A stretch of DNA of 64,000 bases from Larimichthys crocea (Eukaryota; Chordata; Actinopteri; Sciaenidae): the NCBI RefSeq assembly GCF_000972845.2, contig NC_040033.1, positions 3,438,241 to 3,502,240 of the forward strand. The letters run 5' to 3'. The translations under genes were made by a program, and so were the position numbers. Positions 1 through 12,875 of the stretch are shown here, piece after piece. The notes under the pieces are model-generated. The model was given only the letters and a program-made list of their open reading frames with translations. It had not been told where the DNA came from and searched no databases. The first letter of the stretch is position 1. Each line of letters starts with the position of its first letter.

Positions 1-3000
1 GAAACAGGCAAAGCATAATTGTGGCCCTAGTGGAAAGAGGGATGAAAATATACAGTATAGTGATGTTTATAACTCATCACTCACTGATGTAGCTGGCCCA
101 TATTCTTAATTTCATTCTTTGGTCCCACTGTTTGCACCCTGGATATGAACATCTTAGTGACAGGGACATAACACACTACAGTATGTTTTAATGTTCTAAA
201 ATGAGTGGCAGAGAGCACATGTGATACAGGTTTTAATATGACCAGGGCCTTGATGCTCTCATGTGTTCGAAAAATATTACATGCAAATCCTCACAACATT
301 CGAATGAGGTTCATCTTCAGAGAAATGCTGAGGCAAGTCCACTGGAAGGCTTTCTTCTGCTTTTCTTGAAGCTTTTGTTGTCCTTGATGGTACTTGCTTA
401 AATATAAGAAACATAATACAACATTTGAAAAATTTAGTGTAGGAAGAGAACTGTACTTTATTCCTAAACATGCAGACAGAAAAAACGTTTAAAAATTGTG
501 GCTATTGAATGCTTACATGGACATATGAATCATAGAAATTAATTCTTTAGCCAAATGGCACACATACCTTTTGTGAATGAGATGGGAAGTTAAAGACAGA
601 TGGTTTGACTCCATGTCTCAGCTGGACAATTTGCCCTGTTCTGTCAAAGTCATCTGGCTTGAAGTTCTCACTGCAGAGCAAGGACCTCTCAGTTGCCACA
701 AAACCTTCCCGTTACACTGCCAGTTCCCATTGTCTCTTTAAACTGCTGTCTCTGGGAAATCTTAAAAATATGAGAAACGTAGCTAGAGATAAAGAATTGT
801 CTACAACAAAAATAATTCCATCTAATAGAGCTCATAATAATCAATTTATATCTATTATCTATTAGATGCTGTATTCTAACCGATCAATCACTGTAGTCCA
901 GTTCTGTTTTTATATCATGTATAGAACCCGGACTCAAAGCTGAGGGGTTCTGTCTGTCCTGTCAGGGTTTATTTCACTATAACAACCTGTTCACACTATA
1001 GATTATCCCTTACCTACATCTTACCTGTGAAAAGCGATCCCACGAGATCTGGTTTGTACGCTCCGCTTATTAGAGCATCCATACGCGAACCGACCGTCTG
1101 AACACAGAGAACACAACACAGAGAGGGCTGCTGTGCTTGATCGGTGAGCAATTTTGACCAAAGGATTTCACAGACATGTCATTAAGGTGCCTGGGACCTG
1201 TGTGAACTGGTGGAAAAGGGGTATAATAGTTCTCCTTTAACTTGTTTTGTCATCGACCTACAATACAGCAATATAAAACTCTGTGTTTAGCATCAGGCAT
1301 ATGGAAGCAGTGACGTACACATGAGAATATGAAAATAAAGGTCTATCTTAAAGGTGATTTATTTTCACTTGACATCATTGATATAGGATTGTTGATCAGT
1401 GAATCAAAACAGTGAAACGATGGACCCTGTTACCTTTCATGTAGCACCACCATCAAAAAATTTAAACTGACCTACAACTACCGACATTCATGCTCTGCAA
1501 AAAGTAAATTATTTCCATTCCACAACTTGAGAATTGTGGGGTCCAAAGACTTTTGTGTCTTCACAGCACTTTACACGTTTATTACACAGTGCCAGCCACT
1601 GTAGGTGGTGATTACAGTAGCAGGGTTGAAGCATGTTTTCTTTATTCATGTACTCATGTACTGTGTGCATTGTGTTATCCCTGTTGGGGCACCTTGCATT
1701 GTAGAGGAGAGCTGTGAGAGGATCCGGTTGTTATTTAAAAATCTAGCAAAAAATGTGGCATTACCAGTAATATTTGAAATCCTACTGATTATGAACAAAG
1801 TGTACTTAAAGTTTTCAAAGTAAAAGTACTCATGCTGCAGAAAACAACCTGTAACTCATATGTAACATTTTGTTACTGTCTAATGAAAACCTTAACTTTT
1901 TCCTCTTCTGTCTGCAGTCAGCAGACAAAATCTTCTTGAGATGATGTTTTGTTCCATCGTGTATGTAGGATAGACAGAAGGAGGAGAGCTTTGGATGAAT
2001 AATGTTTTCAGTTTTGATTCAAGGATAGACGATGAGCTCTGCGATCTCTCTGAACCGAGTCAGACTGATGCAGACTGACTGTCCTGGATTATGCTGACTA
2101 AAAGGATGAAATGGCTTTGATTAAGCCAATGTGCTCTGTGAAAATGTGGAGGACAACCTTGATATTGATAGTTTACCAACTGAGGTTGACAGAAACAGGA
2201 GAGTCCATTCTCAGATCCACAGGCACATCATTAGATAATCAAAAAAGTTTAATAAAAAAAAAGTTTCTACGTCCACTTTCACTCAGAATCCAATTATGCA
2301 TCAGTGTTTAAGTTATTCTGTTGTAGCTGGCCTAGTTGGAGCCAGTTTTATCAATAGAAGTCAGGTCATAAGATAAATCTGAGGAGTCATGAAATGAATG
2401 ATGGGAGAAACTAACCCTTCAGATATTTAAATGAAGCCATGCGAGAAGTGGAGGATCCTCTCTTATGTGGAACTCCGAACAAACCAGATGTCTGGGATGT
2501 GACCGTGACGTAACATAAACTGAAAATACCTCAACATTGTACTTCCAGTAAGTACAGTATTTGAGCAGCCATACCTGACAGCAGTGTATTTACCACCTCT
2601 GAGAGCAAACCATGAGCAACTTTGTACTCTGACTCTGATAATCTGTCCTTTTCATGATGAATGTCTTGTATGAATGTAGTAATTATATTTACAGAAATTG
2701 TAAAGAAGTCACTGACAAGAGGCCATTATTTAGCTTGCCTGTCTAGACATGTACATATCTCTTGTGTATCCGCCATGTTTCTCTTCTTTCCCTCCAAAAA
2801 CAACAGAGCAGACAACCCAGAGTTCACTTTAATTAGATTTAACATATGTTCTGACAGAGAACAATACATCTCATAGCATTTGCATGACAATGCCCTCTAA
2901 TTGTGCGTTTGCTTAATTCGTTTTTAATAGCTAAAGCAGAAGTGCCTGATTATATTCAAAATGGATCACTGTCACCAAGCGCGCTCCTCTCTCTCTCTTC

Positions 3001-4100
3001 TTCCCCGTCTTGTTCTTTCTCTCTCTCTCTTTCTGAAAATTCAACCCCAAATGGCCCACATGGAGAGTTATTCACAAGTATCATTAACCCTCCTGACTCT
3101 TCATTGTGTTGTTTTCCCTTGGGGAAATGGAAACCGTACTCATTTTGATGAAGAACAGCGGCGGTTCCTTTGTTTGGAACCCAGATGGAAAGAAGCTGAT
3201 TGTGTGAATGTGGTTGTGCCCTGAACTCTGAAGTAAATAGGACTGGATAATGGTCACGTCTCTTCAGCTCTCTAAAGCCTTATTCTATCTCCCTTTGCCA
3301 GTAAACCTGAATTAGGAGCAACAATTTACACTGGAGTGAGGAACTTGACACAAACTTGATGCTTGTGGCTGAAGGACTGATCTAAACTCCCAGCAGACTC
3401 CTGCCGAGTTCACACCACAGTATTTGAACCCTGATTTTCCACTCAATGACTCAGTGTTTTTGGAGATCACAGAAAAAAGCCCCAGTTTAGGCAAAACGGG
3501 AGTGTTTGCTCCTGTGATTATGACTATTTGTGGATTGTTCAAAGATGCAATCCAAGAGATTGTTGATGCTTCACAGACATCCGAAAGGTTTCAAGCAGGC
3601 TAAATGTCTGGTGGTGTTAGGGAGCCATTCAGTGAGCTGCAGCTAAAGACAGTGGTAGTCTTATCATGCATCTGTTTGTATGGAGGGAACACAATAGAAT
3701 AGAATGCACTGGCACAAGCTTTTAATAATTTAATATATATATTTTAATGCTTTAATACTAGTAACCATGTCATCCTTGATTAACCATAATACAAGCAGTA
3801 AATCAGCTCACAAACAACTTTTTTTTTTGTGGTCACTTCTTGTGACAAAACGTAGTTTGGAGACCAGATGGGCTCATCTGGGATGCTTCCTGGTGAAAGA
3901 TTTTGTAATGTGGGACCCCCTGTCACTGATTATGCCATCTGCAAAGCACAACAACTTCAAGATTCCTGATAACAAAACAGGAAATATGTAGTGTAGTGTG
4001 AACAGTCCAGCAATGTCTTTGTCATGTGGTGTAACCAAAGGATTCCATACTCTTCCACTTTCCGCTCTGGTCTCCAGATTTGTCATGTTTGTGGGAAAAT
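1..4100. other. Non-coding stretch, no gene recognised
   Basis: Both strands hold only scattered open frames below about 95 codons with no domain or motif I recognise, and nothing that chains into exons with matching splice sites. Low-complexity items are a pyrimidine tract at 2986-3033 and an AT-rich patch near 3726-3750. No interspersed repeat was recognised with confidence. Confidence 0.6.
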
Positions 4101-4221
4101 AAGGAATGCAGATGATGACAGGTGGAGTCTGACAGGCGGTTAATTGGCTCAAAATAAATAATAATGTAACAAGAATGAGAGTGGACAGATAATGTTCTGC
4201 TTGACAATACTGACAGACTAA
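4101..4221 (+). repeat. Short diverged third copy of dispersed repeat 'family B'
   Basis: Two blocks lie in the same order as in the longer copies at 5141 and 8031. The first reads AATGCAGATGATGACAGG. The second runs from GGACAGATAATG to ACTGACAGACTAA. The spacing roughly matches the copy at 8031. The similarity is short and old, so this is weaker than the pairing of the two longer copies. Confidence 0.4.
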
Positions 4222-4948
4222 GTGTGGAGTACACTACCACCATCTCCATGAGGAGCTGCCCTCCTGGGAGCAGCACAGTCATGAGAACAAAGACTAAATT
4301 AACTCATAGCAGACTTCATCCAGTATGAAAATCACATTTAGACATCCCTTTTTGCAGTCAAAAGTCATGTCACTGTTTTATTATAAACAAACTGTTTATA
4401 TAACTAAATTAAATTAATAATGAATTAACTGAATTAAAAAGGGTTTGTGGGAAAATATCAGGAATCCTCATTTTCATCTCAGCTAGCCAGAGGGATGTGT
4501 CGGTGTCTCCGTTTGATTGACAGGAGGTGTCAGGCTGCCAGAGTGCCACTGTCACACCTTAGTGAACGAGTAGTCTACATGTCAGCAGTTGTTAGTCATG
4601 TTGAAGAGTAAAGACACACCAACATCTTCCTGGACCAAAGTGACATTTACAGGCATGTTTACATGCTGTTTAAAGCAAGTAGGTCTATCTGTGGGTACAC
4701 AGTACTACATGACGCACCAAATGGTCACCATTTGTCATCACAGACACCAGAACCCATCGATCCCCTCAGTGACATTGATGGTTGTATTCTGGAACATGCT
4801 CCAAACTGCGTTGCAAGCAAAACCTTATTCAGGTTAGTCTGATTGACAATGAACACAGCCCCAGGATTACTGGTCTGTGAACAGTTCTCTAATGTGTAAT
4901 GTGTGTAATGTAATTAATGGAATGATGGCACTAGATGAAATGTCTAAC
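4222..4948. other. Non-coding stretch, nothing recognised
   Basis: AT-rich sequence with a run of TTAAAT/TAATTA words at 4395-4440. The open frame at 4589-4837 has no recognisable protein feature. Confidence 0.5.
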
Positions 4949-5012
4949 GATCACCAAAGTTATTGGAGTTCATCCTGTGGGTGACATGGATGAGTGTAAC
5001 GAATTTCATGCT
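4949..5012 (-). repeat. Fragment of a common teleost interspersed repeat ('family C')
   Basis: The words CCAAAGTTATTGGAGTTCAT and CGAATTTCATGC match the reverse orientation of a repeat I know from many fish genomes. Its consensus includes CTGAAATATCTCAACAACTA and a later AATTTCATGG block. Related fragments lie at 6036, 32479 and 49130. The superfamily is not known to me. Confidence 0.5.
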
Positions 5013-5140
5013 TGAACTGAAGTCAACCTTGAAAAGTCAAAGTTGGTGGACTCACAGAGAGCACATGCATTATGGGTACCTTGGTAGGAACCAGGAGAAA
5101 CCTCAATGTTTGGAGTCCTCATTCACTCTTTAGCACACTT

Positions 5141-5960
5141 GCAGTCCTCATAAGTTTCCTATGTCACTCTCCTGATTGCCTCGTTCCAATTTTTGCTGAC
5201 GTTCTGGTGTGTCTACTGAAGAGCCAAATGCAGATGAAGACAGGTCAAGATTTAGTATAAATAGCAAAGTATGACAATGCTTATGATTCTGATAGACACT
5301 AGTCTAGTCGTCTTTTAAGGCTCATCGTAACACTCCACTTAAATCCAAGAACGACCCAAGGAAAAGGGACAAAATGCCCTTTTCTTCTCATTTATTCATT
5401 TTTTGAGACAGAACAATGCTTCAGTCAATAGCTCCAAGTTTGAAAGTTTAAAGGACTTATTTTCCCACAAATTATGTAAAGGCATGTGGGCAAAGTGTCT
5501 CAATGGACTACCTCCTCCACCAGAGTTATCGACCCTCTGTCAAGACTGAATGCATCACGCCAGCAGCACAGAATGATCATCTTGTATAAAATGAAGATCT
5601 ATCAATATGTTTAGAATTTTAGCAATGCCACAGATGACAATGGTACATGTGAGCATGTGATGATACGCATGAGCTGGAGCAGAAGCATGCATGTAGATTG
5701 CCTAGACACAAGTGTTGGTTATAATGAATGTATTTTTACCCAAAGACAGTGGTGACTAACAGTCAAGTTGTGTATGATGGACAGAGGGTGAAGGTGGTGA
5801 ACAGCTTAAGCCATCATTAACTGAAGGAAGGAGGAGCGAGACTTACACAGCAGCCTACACCAAATCTATTGAAAATAGCTACATGCCAAAAATGATTATG
5901 TTCAAAAACTCTCAAAACATCCCATACCCGATTTCTTTGTCAGAGTGATGAAAGTGGATA
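5141..5960 (+). repeat. Dispersed repeat 'family B', copy 1
   Basis: Positions 5141-5580 align collinearly with 8031-8512. Shared words include GCAGTCCT, GCCAAATGCAGATGA, CACTCC(A/T)CTTAAATCCAAGAA, CACAAATTATGTAAAGG and GAATGCATCA. A short tail (ACATCCCATACCCGATTTCT, near 5917) matches the tail of copy 2 after about 340 bp that copy 2 largely lacks. No coding capacity is evident. It could be a local duplication or two insertions of one old element. The short third copy at 4101 favours a dispersed element. Confidence 0.65.
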
Positions 5961-6035
5961 AACCCAATATTTTTACTACCTAACCAGCCGCACTAGTGAT
6001 GTATCTCTCCAGGTTGTTAAAGTGCATTCATCTGT

Positions 6036-6106
6036 CAGTCCACCACTCTTTCTAGACTGAAATATCTCAACAACTACCAGCTAGACTGACACAAATCTTT
6101 GTACAC
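6036..6106 (+). repeat. Fragment of teleost repeat 'family C'
   Basis: The sequence AGTCCACCACTCTTTCTAGA followed by CTGAAATATCTCAACAACTA is a familiar start of a widespread fish repeat. The copy dies out after about 70 bp. It lies just downstream of the family B copy, while a fragment of the opposite orientation lies just upstream (4949). Confidence 0.55.
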
Positions 6107-7034
6107 TTAGTAAACATGATTTTTTTTTAAATTAGATGGTAAACAAGATAGTTCAATATTTGATTTGGTCTTTGATTTATTTAACCGAGTAAGAATAAAA
6201 TGAGGTTAAGAAGACAATATGAGTATACGAACACCACTCAGACAATAAATTAAAGTATTTTAGCTGAAAGGTCAGAGAGAAGAAGAACATATTTGCAACA
6301 CATTCATACAGTTCCTGGCCTGCACCTGCTGTGACCATGGTGTCTCCAACTTTAAATGTCAGTTAAAGTCTTCCCATCATGGGGAATTTGACCCTTTGCT
6401 ACAAACGTCCTCATACAAACATTCATTAGAAGTATTGTTGTGCTCTTTAGAGCAATATTGTTGTAGACTCTTGCTCTTGTGGCTTATTTTAATAGTAATA
6501 GGCATTCCATCCTCCCTCCTTGTGTCCTTCCCTCTTTAGATAGCCACGTGTGGAGCAGATGAGTCATTTAAGCCATTCAAAGTCATATTCCAAGTATGAA
6601 TGGAAAGACTCTTGGGTATGGACTCAATGTGGGCACCTACACTGACTTTACAGGTAACACAAAGAACCTGTCACAATAACTGATCTAAAAAATGTGAACG
6701 TGAACGAATGTGACAGCATATGACAGAAAGTGTATTATTGTCAACAGATGAGTCTGAATGAATTTGTCATGTTGATGATGTTCAAATAAAACTTGTGCTT
6801 GTGCAAAACAGCTTACAAGACCAGTAAAAGAAGAAAAGAAACTTAATGCCTTAATTTGGTATTACAGCTACTATGACAATGCTAACTGGGAATTCTGGAC
6901 TCATTTTTATCATTTTAGCATGTTAAGCAGTGCAGTTACAGCTGAGGGCGATGATAATCTCACTTTTTTTTTAGATATTTATTCATGAACCAAAGAATTG
7001 GACAAACATAAACTGTAGTGGTGTGTGTCAGTCG
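6107..7034. other. Non-coding stretch, nothing recognised
   Basis: AT-rich unique-looking sequence with no long open frame and no repeat recognised. It includes short T-runs at 6121-6128 and 6965-6972. Confidence 0.5.
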
Positions 7035-7367
7035 TGAATGTTTCATTCAATATGAACTAATCTTTTAGTTAGAGTAATGAGTCGTCTCAGTGAGTGATTC
7101 ATTCACTTTTTATGCAGTACGTCGCCTCGCCACAAGGCAGCTGCATGGCCGCTCAGGCTGTGTGACGAGCAGCTCATGCTGCAGCTCATTCATTCGCTAC
7201 GTTCGTACGTTCGTTCATTTGTCACCCTTACTGTACATCGGCCACTAGAGGGCTACAGCGCTGCACTAGTAAATGAACGAAATGACTCATGAAAAGATTA
7301 GTTCATTTTACCGTCCAAGAGTAAGAGATCTGAGTCACTTAAAAGACTCAGACTTCCCAACACTATT
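7035..7367. mobile_element. Fold-back non-autonomous DNA element (class uncertain)
   Basis: ATGAACTAATCTTTT at 7052-7066 is mirrored by AAAAGATTAGTTCAT at 7292-7306. The block ends in GACTTCCCAACACTATT, the reverse complement of the AGTGTTGGGAAGTC-type terminus of many fish DNA transposons. The interior is rich in GTTCGTTCATTT-type words and CpG, unlike its AT-rich flanks. Other copies are common in teleosts as I recall. A hAT relationship is a guess. The left terminus and a target-site duplication were not located. Confidence 0.5.
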
Positions 7368-7403
7368 ATCCTGATGATGGCACTGATGACCATAGGAAGA
7401 TAT

Positions 7404-7462
7404 GGTTAATGGTTAATTGATTGTACTTATATAGTGCCTTTTTTATAGCGGCATTTTTCCAT
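7404..7462 (+). repeat. Short fragment of a widespread fish repeat
   Basis: GTTAATGGTTAATTG followed by GTACTTATATAGTGCCTTTT matches the start of a repeat found across teleosts (the 'TGGACTGCACTTATATAGCGCC' type, quoted in part). The related copy at 37575 carries more of it. The fragment is only about 60 bp, so the element class cannot be set. Confidence 0.45.
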
Positions 7463-8030
7463 CCTGACATTCCGTTACACAGTCCAGTCTCAAAAAATTT
7501 GAGTTGAGGTTGTTGAATCAGAGGTCTGGAAGTAAGCAGAAAGCTAAAATGTTTATACGAAATCGCATGTCAGTCCAACCTATGTTATTGGAATCTCTGA
7601 GTTTCAAAGAGACCAACCAGCTGAAACTGCTGTTCCTCAAGCTGTGGTGCTAGCTTGGCATAAAATCACTGAACGAGGACAGGTGGGCAGGCACCGTGCT
7701 GATGCAGCACAGTGCAGACAAAGTCTGTCTTTAGTTTGACATTAGTACACAGTTAAGACAACCAAAGAGTAACAAGAACAATGTCCAAGTGTCAGAGAGA
7801 GAAAACACTGAATTTGTTAAAAAAGATGCATGTTAAGTATGTATGATTGTTAAAATAGCATTGCATTCACAAATTTGATCTATTGTTCAATACTGCTATA
7901 GTTATGCATTGGATATATTCCGGAAATGAAAGTGCGTCATGTAGTCAGGGTTTGTAAGTTTACTGAGTAAAAAAGAAAGTGGAAGAGACGCTTAAGGGAA
8001 AAGGTTGGGACCCACTGGTTTAAAACATCA
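7463..8030. other. Non-coding stretch, nothing recognised
   Basis: No open frame above noise and no repeat recognised. The sequence runs directly into family B copy 2. Confidence 0.45.
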
Positions 8031-8636
8031 GCAGTCCTGATAAGTTTCTCATGTCTCTCTCCCTCTGAAGCCACTATTAGCTTTAACATTCTGGTGAGTC
8101 TACAGAAAAACACTGAGCCAAATGCAGATGATGAAAGGTCATGGTTTACAGGCATTTCATTATTACAAAATGAAATAGCAAAATACCAAGATACCTGTGG
8201 ACAGAATGTGATCACGCTGATAATGCTGATAGACTAAATCGCTTCCCCTCAGGCTTCATAACACTCCTCTTAAATCCAAGAAAGCCCAAGAAAAGGAGAC
8301 AAAAAAATGCCATTTTCTTCTCATGTGTTCCTTTTTTTGAGACAGACCATTGCTTTAGGCAATATCTAGGTATTCGAAAGTTTAAAGGGCTTATTTTTTC
8401 ACAAATTATGTAAAGGTATGTAGGTAATGTGACTCAATAGATTGCCTCCTTCACCAGACTTTTTGACCCTCCGAGACAGAATGCATCATGCCAACAGGAC
8501 GCAATGATCCTGCGTGAAACTTATGGCACCCACCCACCCTCCCGTCTGTTTTACTGACTGACCCTCTGTAGTATCGACTAAACGAACCACCGAAACATCC
8601 TTTACCTGATTTCTTTGTCCGATGGATAAAGCCCAA
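8031..8636 (+). repeat. Dispersed repeat 'family B', copy 2
   Basis: Collinear with 5141-5580 through 8512, then with the tail of copy 1 (near 5917) at 8593-8636 (ACATCCTTTACCTGATTTCT). Between these it has about 80 bp where copy 1 has about 340 bp. Divergence by eye is large, perhaps a quarter of sites, with many small indels, so the duplication is old. The open frames across it are not collinear between copies and are not real genes. Confidence 0.65.
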
Positions 8637-10338
8637 TTGCTAGACTACATTTCATTTTCACCATATGTACTCCATATGCTTGTATCTATAGACATGCTTT
8701 GATAGTCACAAAGGAATGGAGAGGGGGAACTGGGAAGCCATGTCTTTGGAAACGTACTTCATGTTCCTGCTGAATTGAATACAATACATGTATGTATGGT
8801 TCAGGTAGGTGTCATGACTTGGGATACTGTCAGAATAATAGATTAATAATCACATATGGTGCTGGTCATTATTTCACTGACTGCTGTTACTGTTTACAGT
8901 CAGAGAGAGTACAGGATCACAGGCTTGCGGAAAAAAAACATGCATGCTGATTCTTGGGAGATTGGTGCCCAGTTGAAGACCAACTGATGATGTACTGATG
9001 GCAGTGATGTGCTTTTGATTAAAAATGTTCAGTTAGTGTGATTAAATATTTCTCTATTCTTGGGACATTCAATTTTCATCACAGACCTAGCCCTGAACCT
9101 TGCTCTTCCCATCTGTCTTGTTACCAATCTAGGCAACTACGTTTCTATGTGATAAGTTATTTTATGTCTTCCTCATTGTTCTCATTACTTTCTCATCCTA
9201 AGCTTTAGGTTATCTGTTTATTCTTGACTATATATTATATATGTGTGTGTGCTTCATTAAAACAAGTTTGAAATTAACCATCTTTCATGTCACTTTGTTT
9301 TGCAAGTGCTTACGGTCACAACAGTTTGAAACACTGCTGTTGGATTCTATAGTGCTAAGGCTGTGGGCCCTGTTCCATATCAGTTGAGCTTCAGTGAGGA
9401 TGGGCTGACAGAGAAACTCACTGACTACCAGGTGACAGATAGCAATCAACTCCCCCAAGAAGACAGGATTGGCAGATTCTGGGGCCTTCTAGACGAAGGA
9501 CTAGAGGCTCAGTGAGCTGCCAAGACTCTTGAAGACTTTATCACGCATCCCACACAGCAATGCAAGTCCTGAAAGGGTATTTAGCACAGTGTGAAAAATT
9601 GTTACAGAAAGCAAAATGGCATTGGACAACAGCACTGTTGTGCTTTACCGCCACACCGGTCAAGGTCACAAATACACTGCTTCTCAGAGGGTGTTGAGGA
9701 GTGCAAAGTCTGCAACCTGTGTGTACAACAAGTCCCTTGTGCAATGATGATGCAAGATTTAAAACAGTATCTAGTGGTTGAGGAATAAGATGACTGTGAA
9801 AATCGTACTTAAGAAAAAGGATGCATTATTACAGCAGCAACACTTACTGAAAGTATGAAAAACACTCTGTAGATGTTTAAGATTGAGCTCATTGAACTGC
9901 ATTATATATTGTTGCCTAGTTTAATCTACAGCAATACACCGTGGTTTATTAGATGATCATATGTTTGTAGTATCACTGTCAACGTTTCATTAGTTCATAA
10001 GAACAGCTGTTTTCAGATTTGTGACAATGCATTCTCTGACTAATCCACGATTCAAGTAATGCATGAGAAAACTTCAGAATACTGAATTCACATGCCATGT
10101 TTAGTTGTCATTTATATAATACAGGGATGTCTATAGTATTTCACATTCACTCCCTCATTTCACTTATAAGAAAGCATTTATCTTTGAAAGCAAGTGGTTT
10201 CCTTGTGGTGGTATTAAGATTCATTGAACAGCAGGGATTTCTCAACAATTATTGCATAAACTGCCACAAAATTTTCCACAGCAGGTAAAAATTTGAATTT
10301 GTCCAATACCAAGGACCTACAAAAGTAATTAGTTATGA
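8637..10338. other. Non-coding stretch, nothing recognised
   Basis: Includes a small AT/GT tract at about 9230-9250. The overlapping opposite-strand frames at 9541-9788 have no domain similarity I can see and are probably chance. Confidence 0.5.
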
Positions 10339-10800
10339 CAGGGGTGTCCAAACTTCTTTTAAAGAGGGCAACATATGACACTGTGAAGATGCCCGGGGGC
10401 CAATACAAACATTTCATTTCATTATCACAATTATCTTTTTTTTTTTAATGGCAATGTCACCAAATCTAAGCCAATCAGGCATGAAGAAATCTGAAAATGC
10501 AAAGTCTGTTAATATTTAAGTTTAAAACGTATCACCCTTGCTCTTGTCTTTCACCAGATTATTAAGAAAGTAATATGTTGTGTCACATCTACAGGTAAAT
10601 AACACCAGCAGTTATGTCCTTAGCAGTTAACATACTGTATAGTACATTCAAATGCTTCGTTATGTCTCTCAATCTGCCAGCCATAGTGTGTCTGACAATG
10701 TTTGCAGGCCATAAATAATATATTATAAAAACAACGCTTCGGGCCACATGAAATCTGACCGTGGGATATGATTGGCCCCCGGGCCATACTTTGGACATAC
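10339..10800. mobile_element. hAT-type non-autonomous DNA transposon relic
   Basis: The left end CAGGGGTGTCCAAAC is the signature terminus of hAT (Charlie-like) elements. The right end GGGCCATACTTTGGACATAC is a decayed complement of the usual terminus. GCCCGGGGGCCAAT (from about 10391) is perfectly mirrored by ATTGGCCCCCGGGC near the right end. No transposase frame is present, so it is a MITE-like derivative. An 8-bp target duplication, expected for hAT, is not evident because the right terminus has degraded. Confidence 0.8.
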
Positions 10801-11871
10801 TTTTAAACCCTTATTCACTCCCCTTCTAGCTGCGGTTTGGAAATCCTGAGAAAAATGTCCTCCACTATGTATGTACACTTTATAATACACTTAAAGTGGC
10901 CACAAAGCTCCACAGAGCCACCAAGTTTGGTTTTACTTCCTCACCAGCAACCACTTTCGCATTACATAATCACATCATTCAGTGATAAAGCTGCATTCAT
11001 TTGTTTTTGGCTCACTGATTGAAGCGTAGAGCGACATAAAATATCATGTTGGTCCAAACTAAAGGAAATACATGGCTCTTTGGTTGCTAAATGTTAACTG
11101 AAAGAAAATACTCTGTACTGCTGAGGAGAACTGCAGAGTTGAATGATAATTCTCTCTGGGTTTGTCGCCACATTACACACGATCAATTAATCCCTTTTTA
11201 ACATAAAAATATTGATTAATGCAAGTGTTGTATAATACTGGCACGGAGACAAGTTTTGGTTTCATAAGCTTGAAAGCTGAAGCAGTGTATTAAAGATCAA
11301 CAGGAGAGGTAATGATCACTGCAGCAGTCGTCTCTCAGAGTTATTCCTCTCTAATCAGTTCTGTGAAGTTGCTGAGGAGCACGACGTGATGCTGAGCGCG
11401 CCTTTCTGTTACTGCAAATGAGCGTGTGACTAAATCACTGCTTCCTATTCTGCTCCAGTACTTGAGCTGCATTGTTTTCTCAGCCATGGTTAATGTCTTT
11501 GACAGTGAGGCAAATAATTAGTGTGTCTACCTGTTGACTCCCAATTTCCCATCCTCATAGTCTCTGTGTGGAAGCGGAGATGGAAGGAATGAACGCTGAT
11601 TATCTTCACTCCGGCAAATCCAAAATCAACCAGCGAATGAAAGCACGCTCGCTCTCATATTTATTCTCTCTCCATCGTTTTCTTTATGAGACAAGCAGTG
11701 CTATTGTTGAGAAAGATGGAAATCTGTGCTGTGCTGTCTTAGGCCATTGGATACCAGAACGGCATGAAGGAAAGTGTTAAATGAGAGACATACAGGGAAA
11801 GAATAAAATCCTGGCTGTGGACACTCCACCACAATTAGCTGGAATAACACACACTACAGTATGTGTGGACA

Positions 11872-11906
<35 letters not shown>

Positions 11907-12295
11907 CAAGGTTGGTAACACAATTCAGGATGAGCTGGTAGAGTAGAGACAGCTTGGAAGATAGGACATCTGTTGGTAAAGCTTTCCTGGCTCGTGGTCA
12001 AATCACAGAGATAGAGAGATCAATGGCCACTTAATTATTAATAATCACTCAGTGATTTCAAAGATAAACGTGATTTGTTATTATCGTGACATTTCAGTGA
12101 TGCCTCCAGTAAGGCCACAAAAGAAAAACAGCAAGACAGATCTGATGTGTTAAGTTAAAACAGATTATGAAATAGAAAGAGAAAAATCAATAAAAAGACA
12201 TCACATCTGTAAAAATGAGTTTGAAGATGAATGAATCCAACAGAGTAAGTGCCATAAACAGCAGTTCCTTAAACATATTACATGAGATGACCTTG
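10801..12295. other. Non-coding stretch with one CA repeat
   Basis: Unique-looking sequence apart from the microsatellite at 11873-11904. Nothing resembling an exon was found. The frame at 11568-11780 has no recognisable motif. Confidence 0.5.
11873..11904. repeat. (CA)n microsatellite
   Basis: About 16 uninterrupted CA units, of the length typical of polymorphic fish microsatellites. Confidence 0.95.
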
Positions 12296-12875
12296 AGTTT
12301 GAGGTGAACTTGACTTTGACTCAGTCACATCTGAACACACACTGACATCATTCAATGTGCCTGAGGGTTTCCAATGTTACTGCCAATAAATATCCATGGA
12401 TCTTCTTATGATTCAAATAATTAAGACACTTCAGAACTTCAGAAGTCCAGCGCAACAGTGACATGACATTCAGCGTTCTTTTAATTTGCCATAAACTGCA
12501 GCTCCTCAGACATCCACTTGACTCCATAAGCCCCCATGTTAAAATGTCCAACTTCACAGTAGATATAATAGACATGTGACACAAGTTTTTTATTTATTTA
12601 TTCATTCGTTATCGTAGAACTCACCTGTTCACATGGCTTAGCGTTATGCATAATTAAGAGCATGTCATTTGATTGACAGGTGGGTGCTGTCACAGGTGGC
12701 TACTTTCAGTAACCAGGCTTTATTCAGGCCGCCTCAGCTCCACCCACGCTCCATCTGACTGCCAAGATGGCCGGAGCCACCACATTCTGAGCTTCACAGT
12801 GGCTCTTCAGAAACCTGTGGGTGACATCATGGAGACTACATCCATTTTTATTTATAGTCGTTGTTTTATTTATAG
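12296..12875 (+). repeat. Dispersed repeat 'family A', copy 1
   Basis: Matches copy 2 at 13715 in its first half: GTGAACTTGACTTTGACTCA, then CTTCAGAAC, then CCATGTTAAAATGTCCAACT. It matches copy 3 at 54345 in its second half: GATTGACAGGTGGGT, CCTCAGCTCCACCCA, GGAGCCACCACA and GTGGGTGACATCATGG. The end resembles the TCCATATTTTTATATACAGT-type terminus common in fish. No coding capacity is seen. The class (MITE or SINE) is unresolved. Confidence 0.7.
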
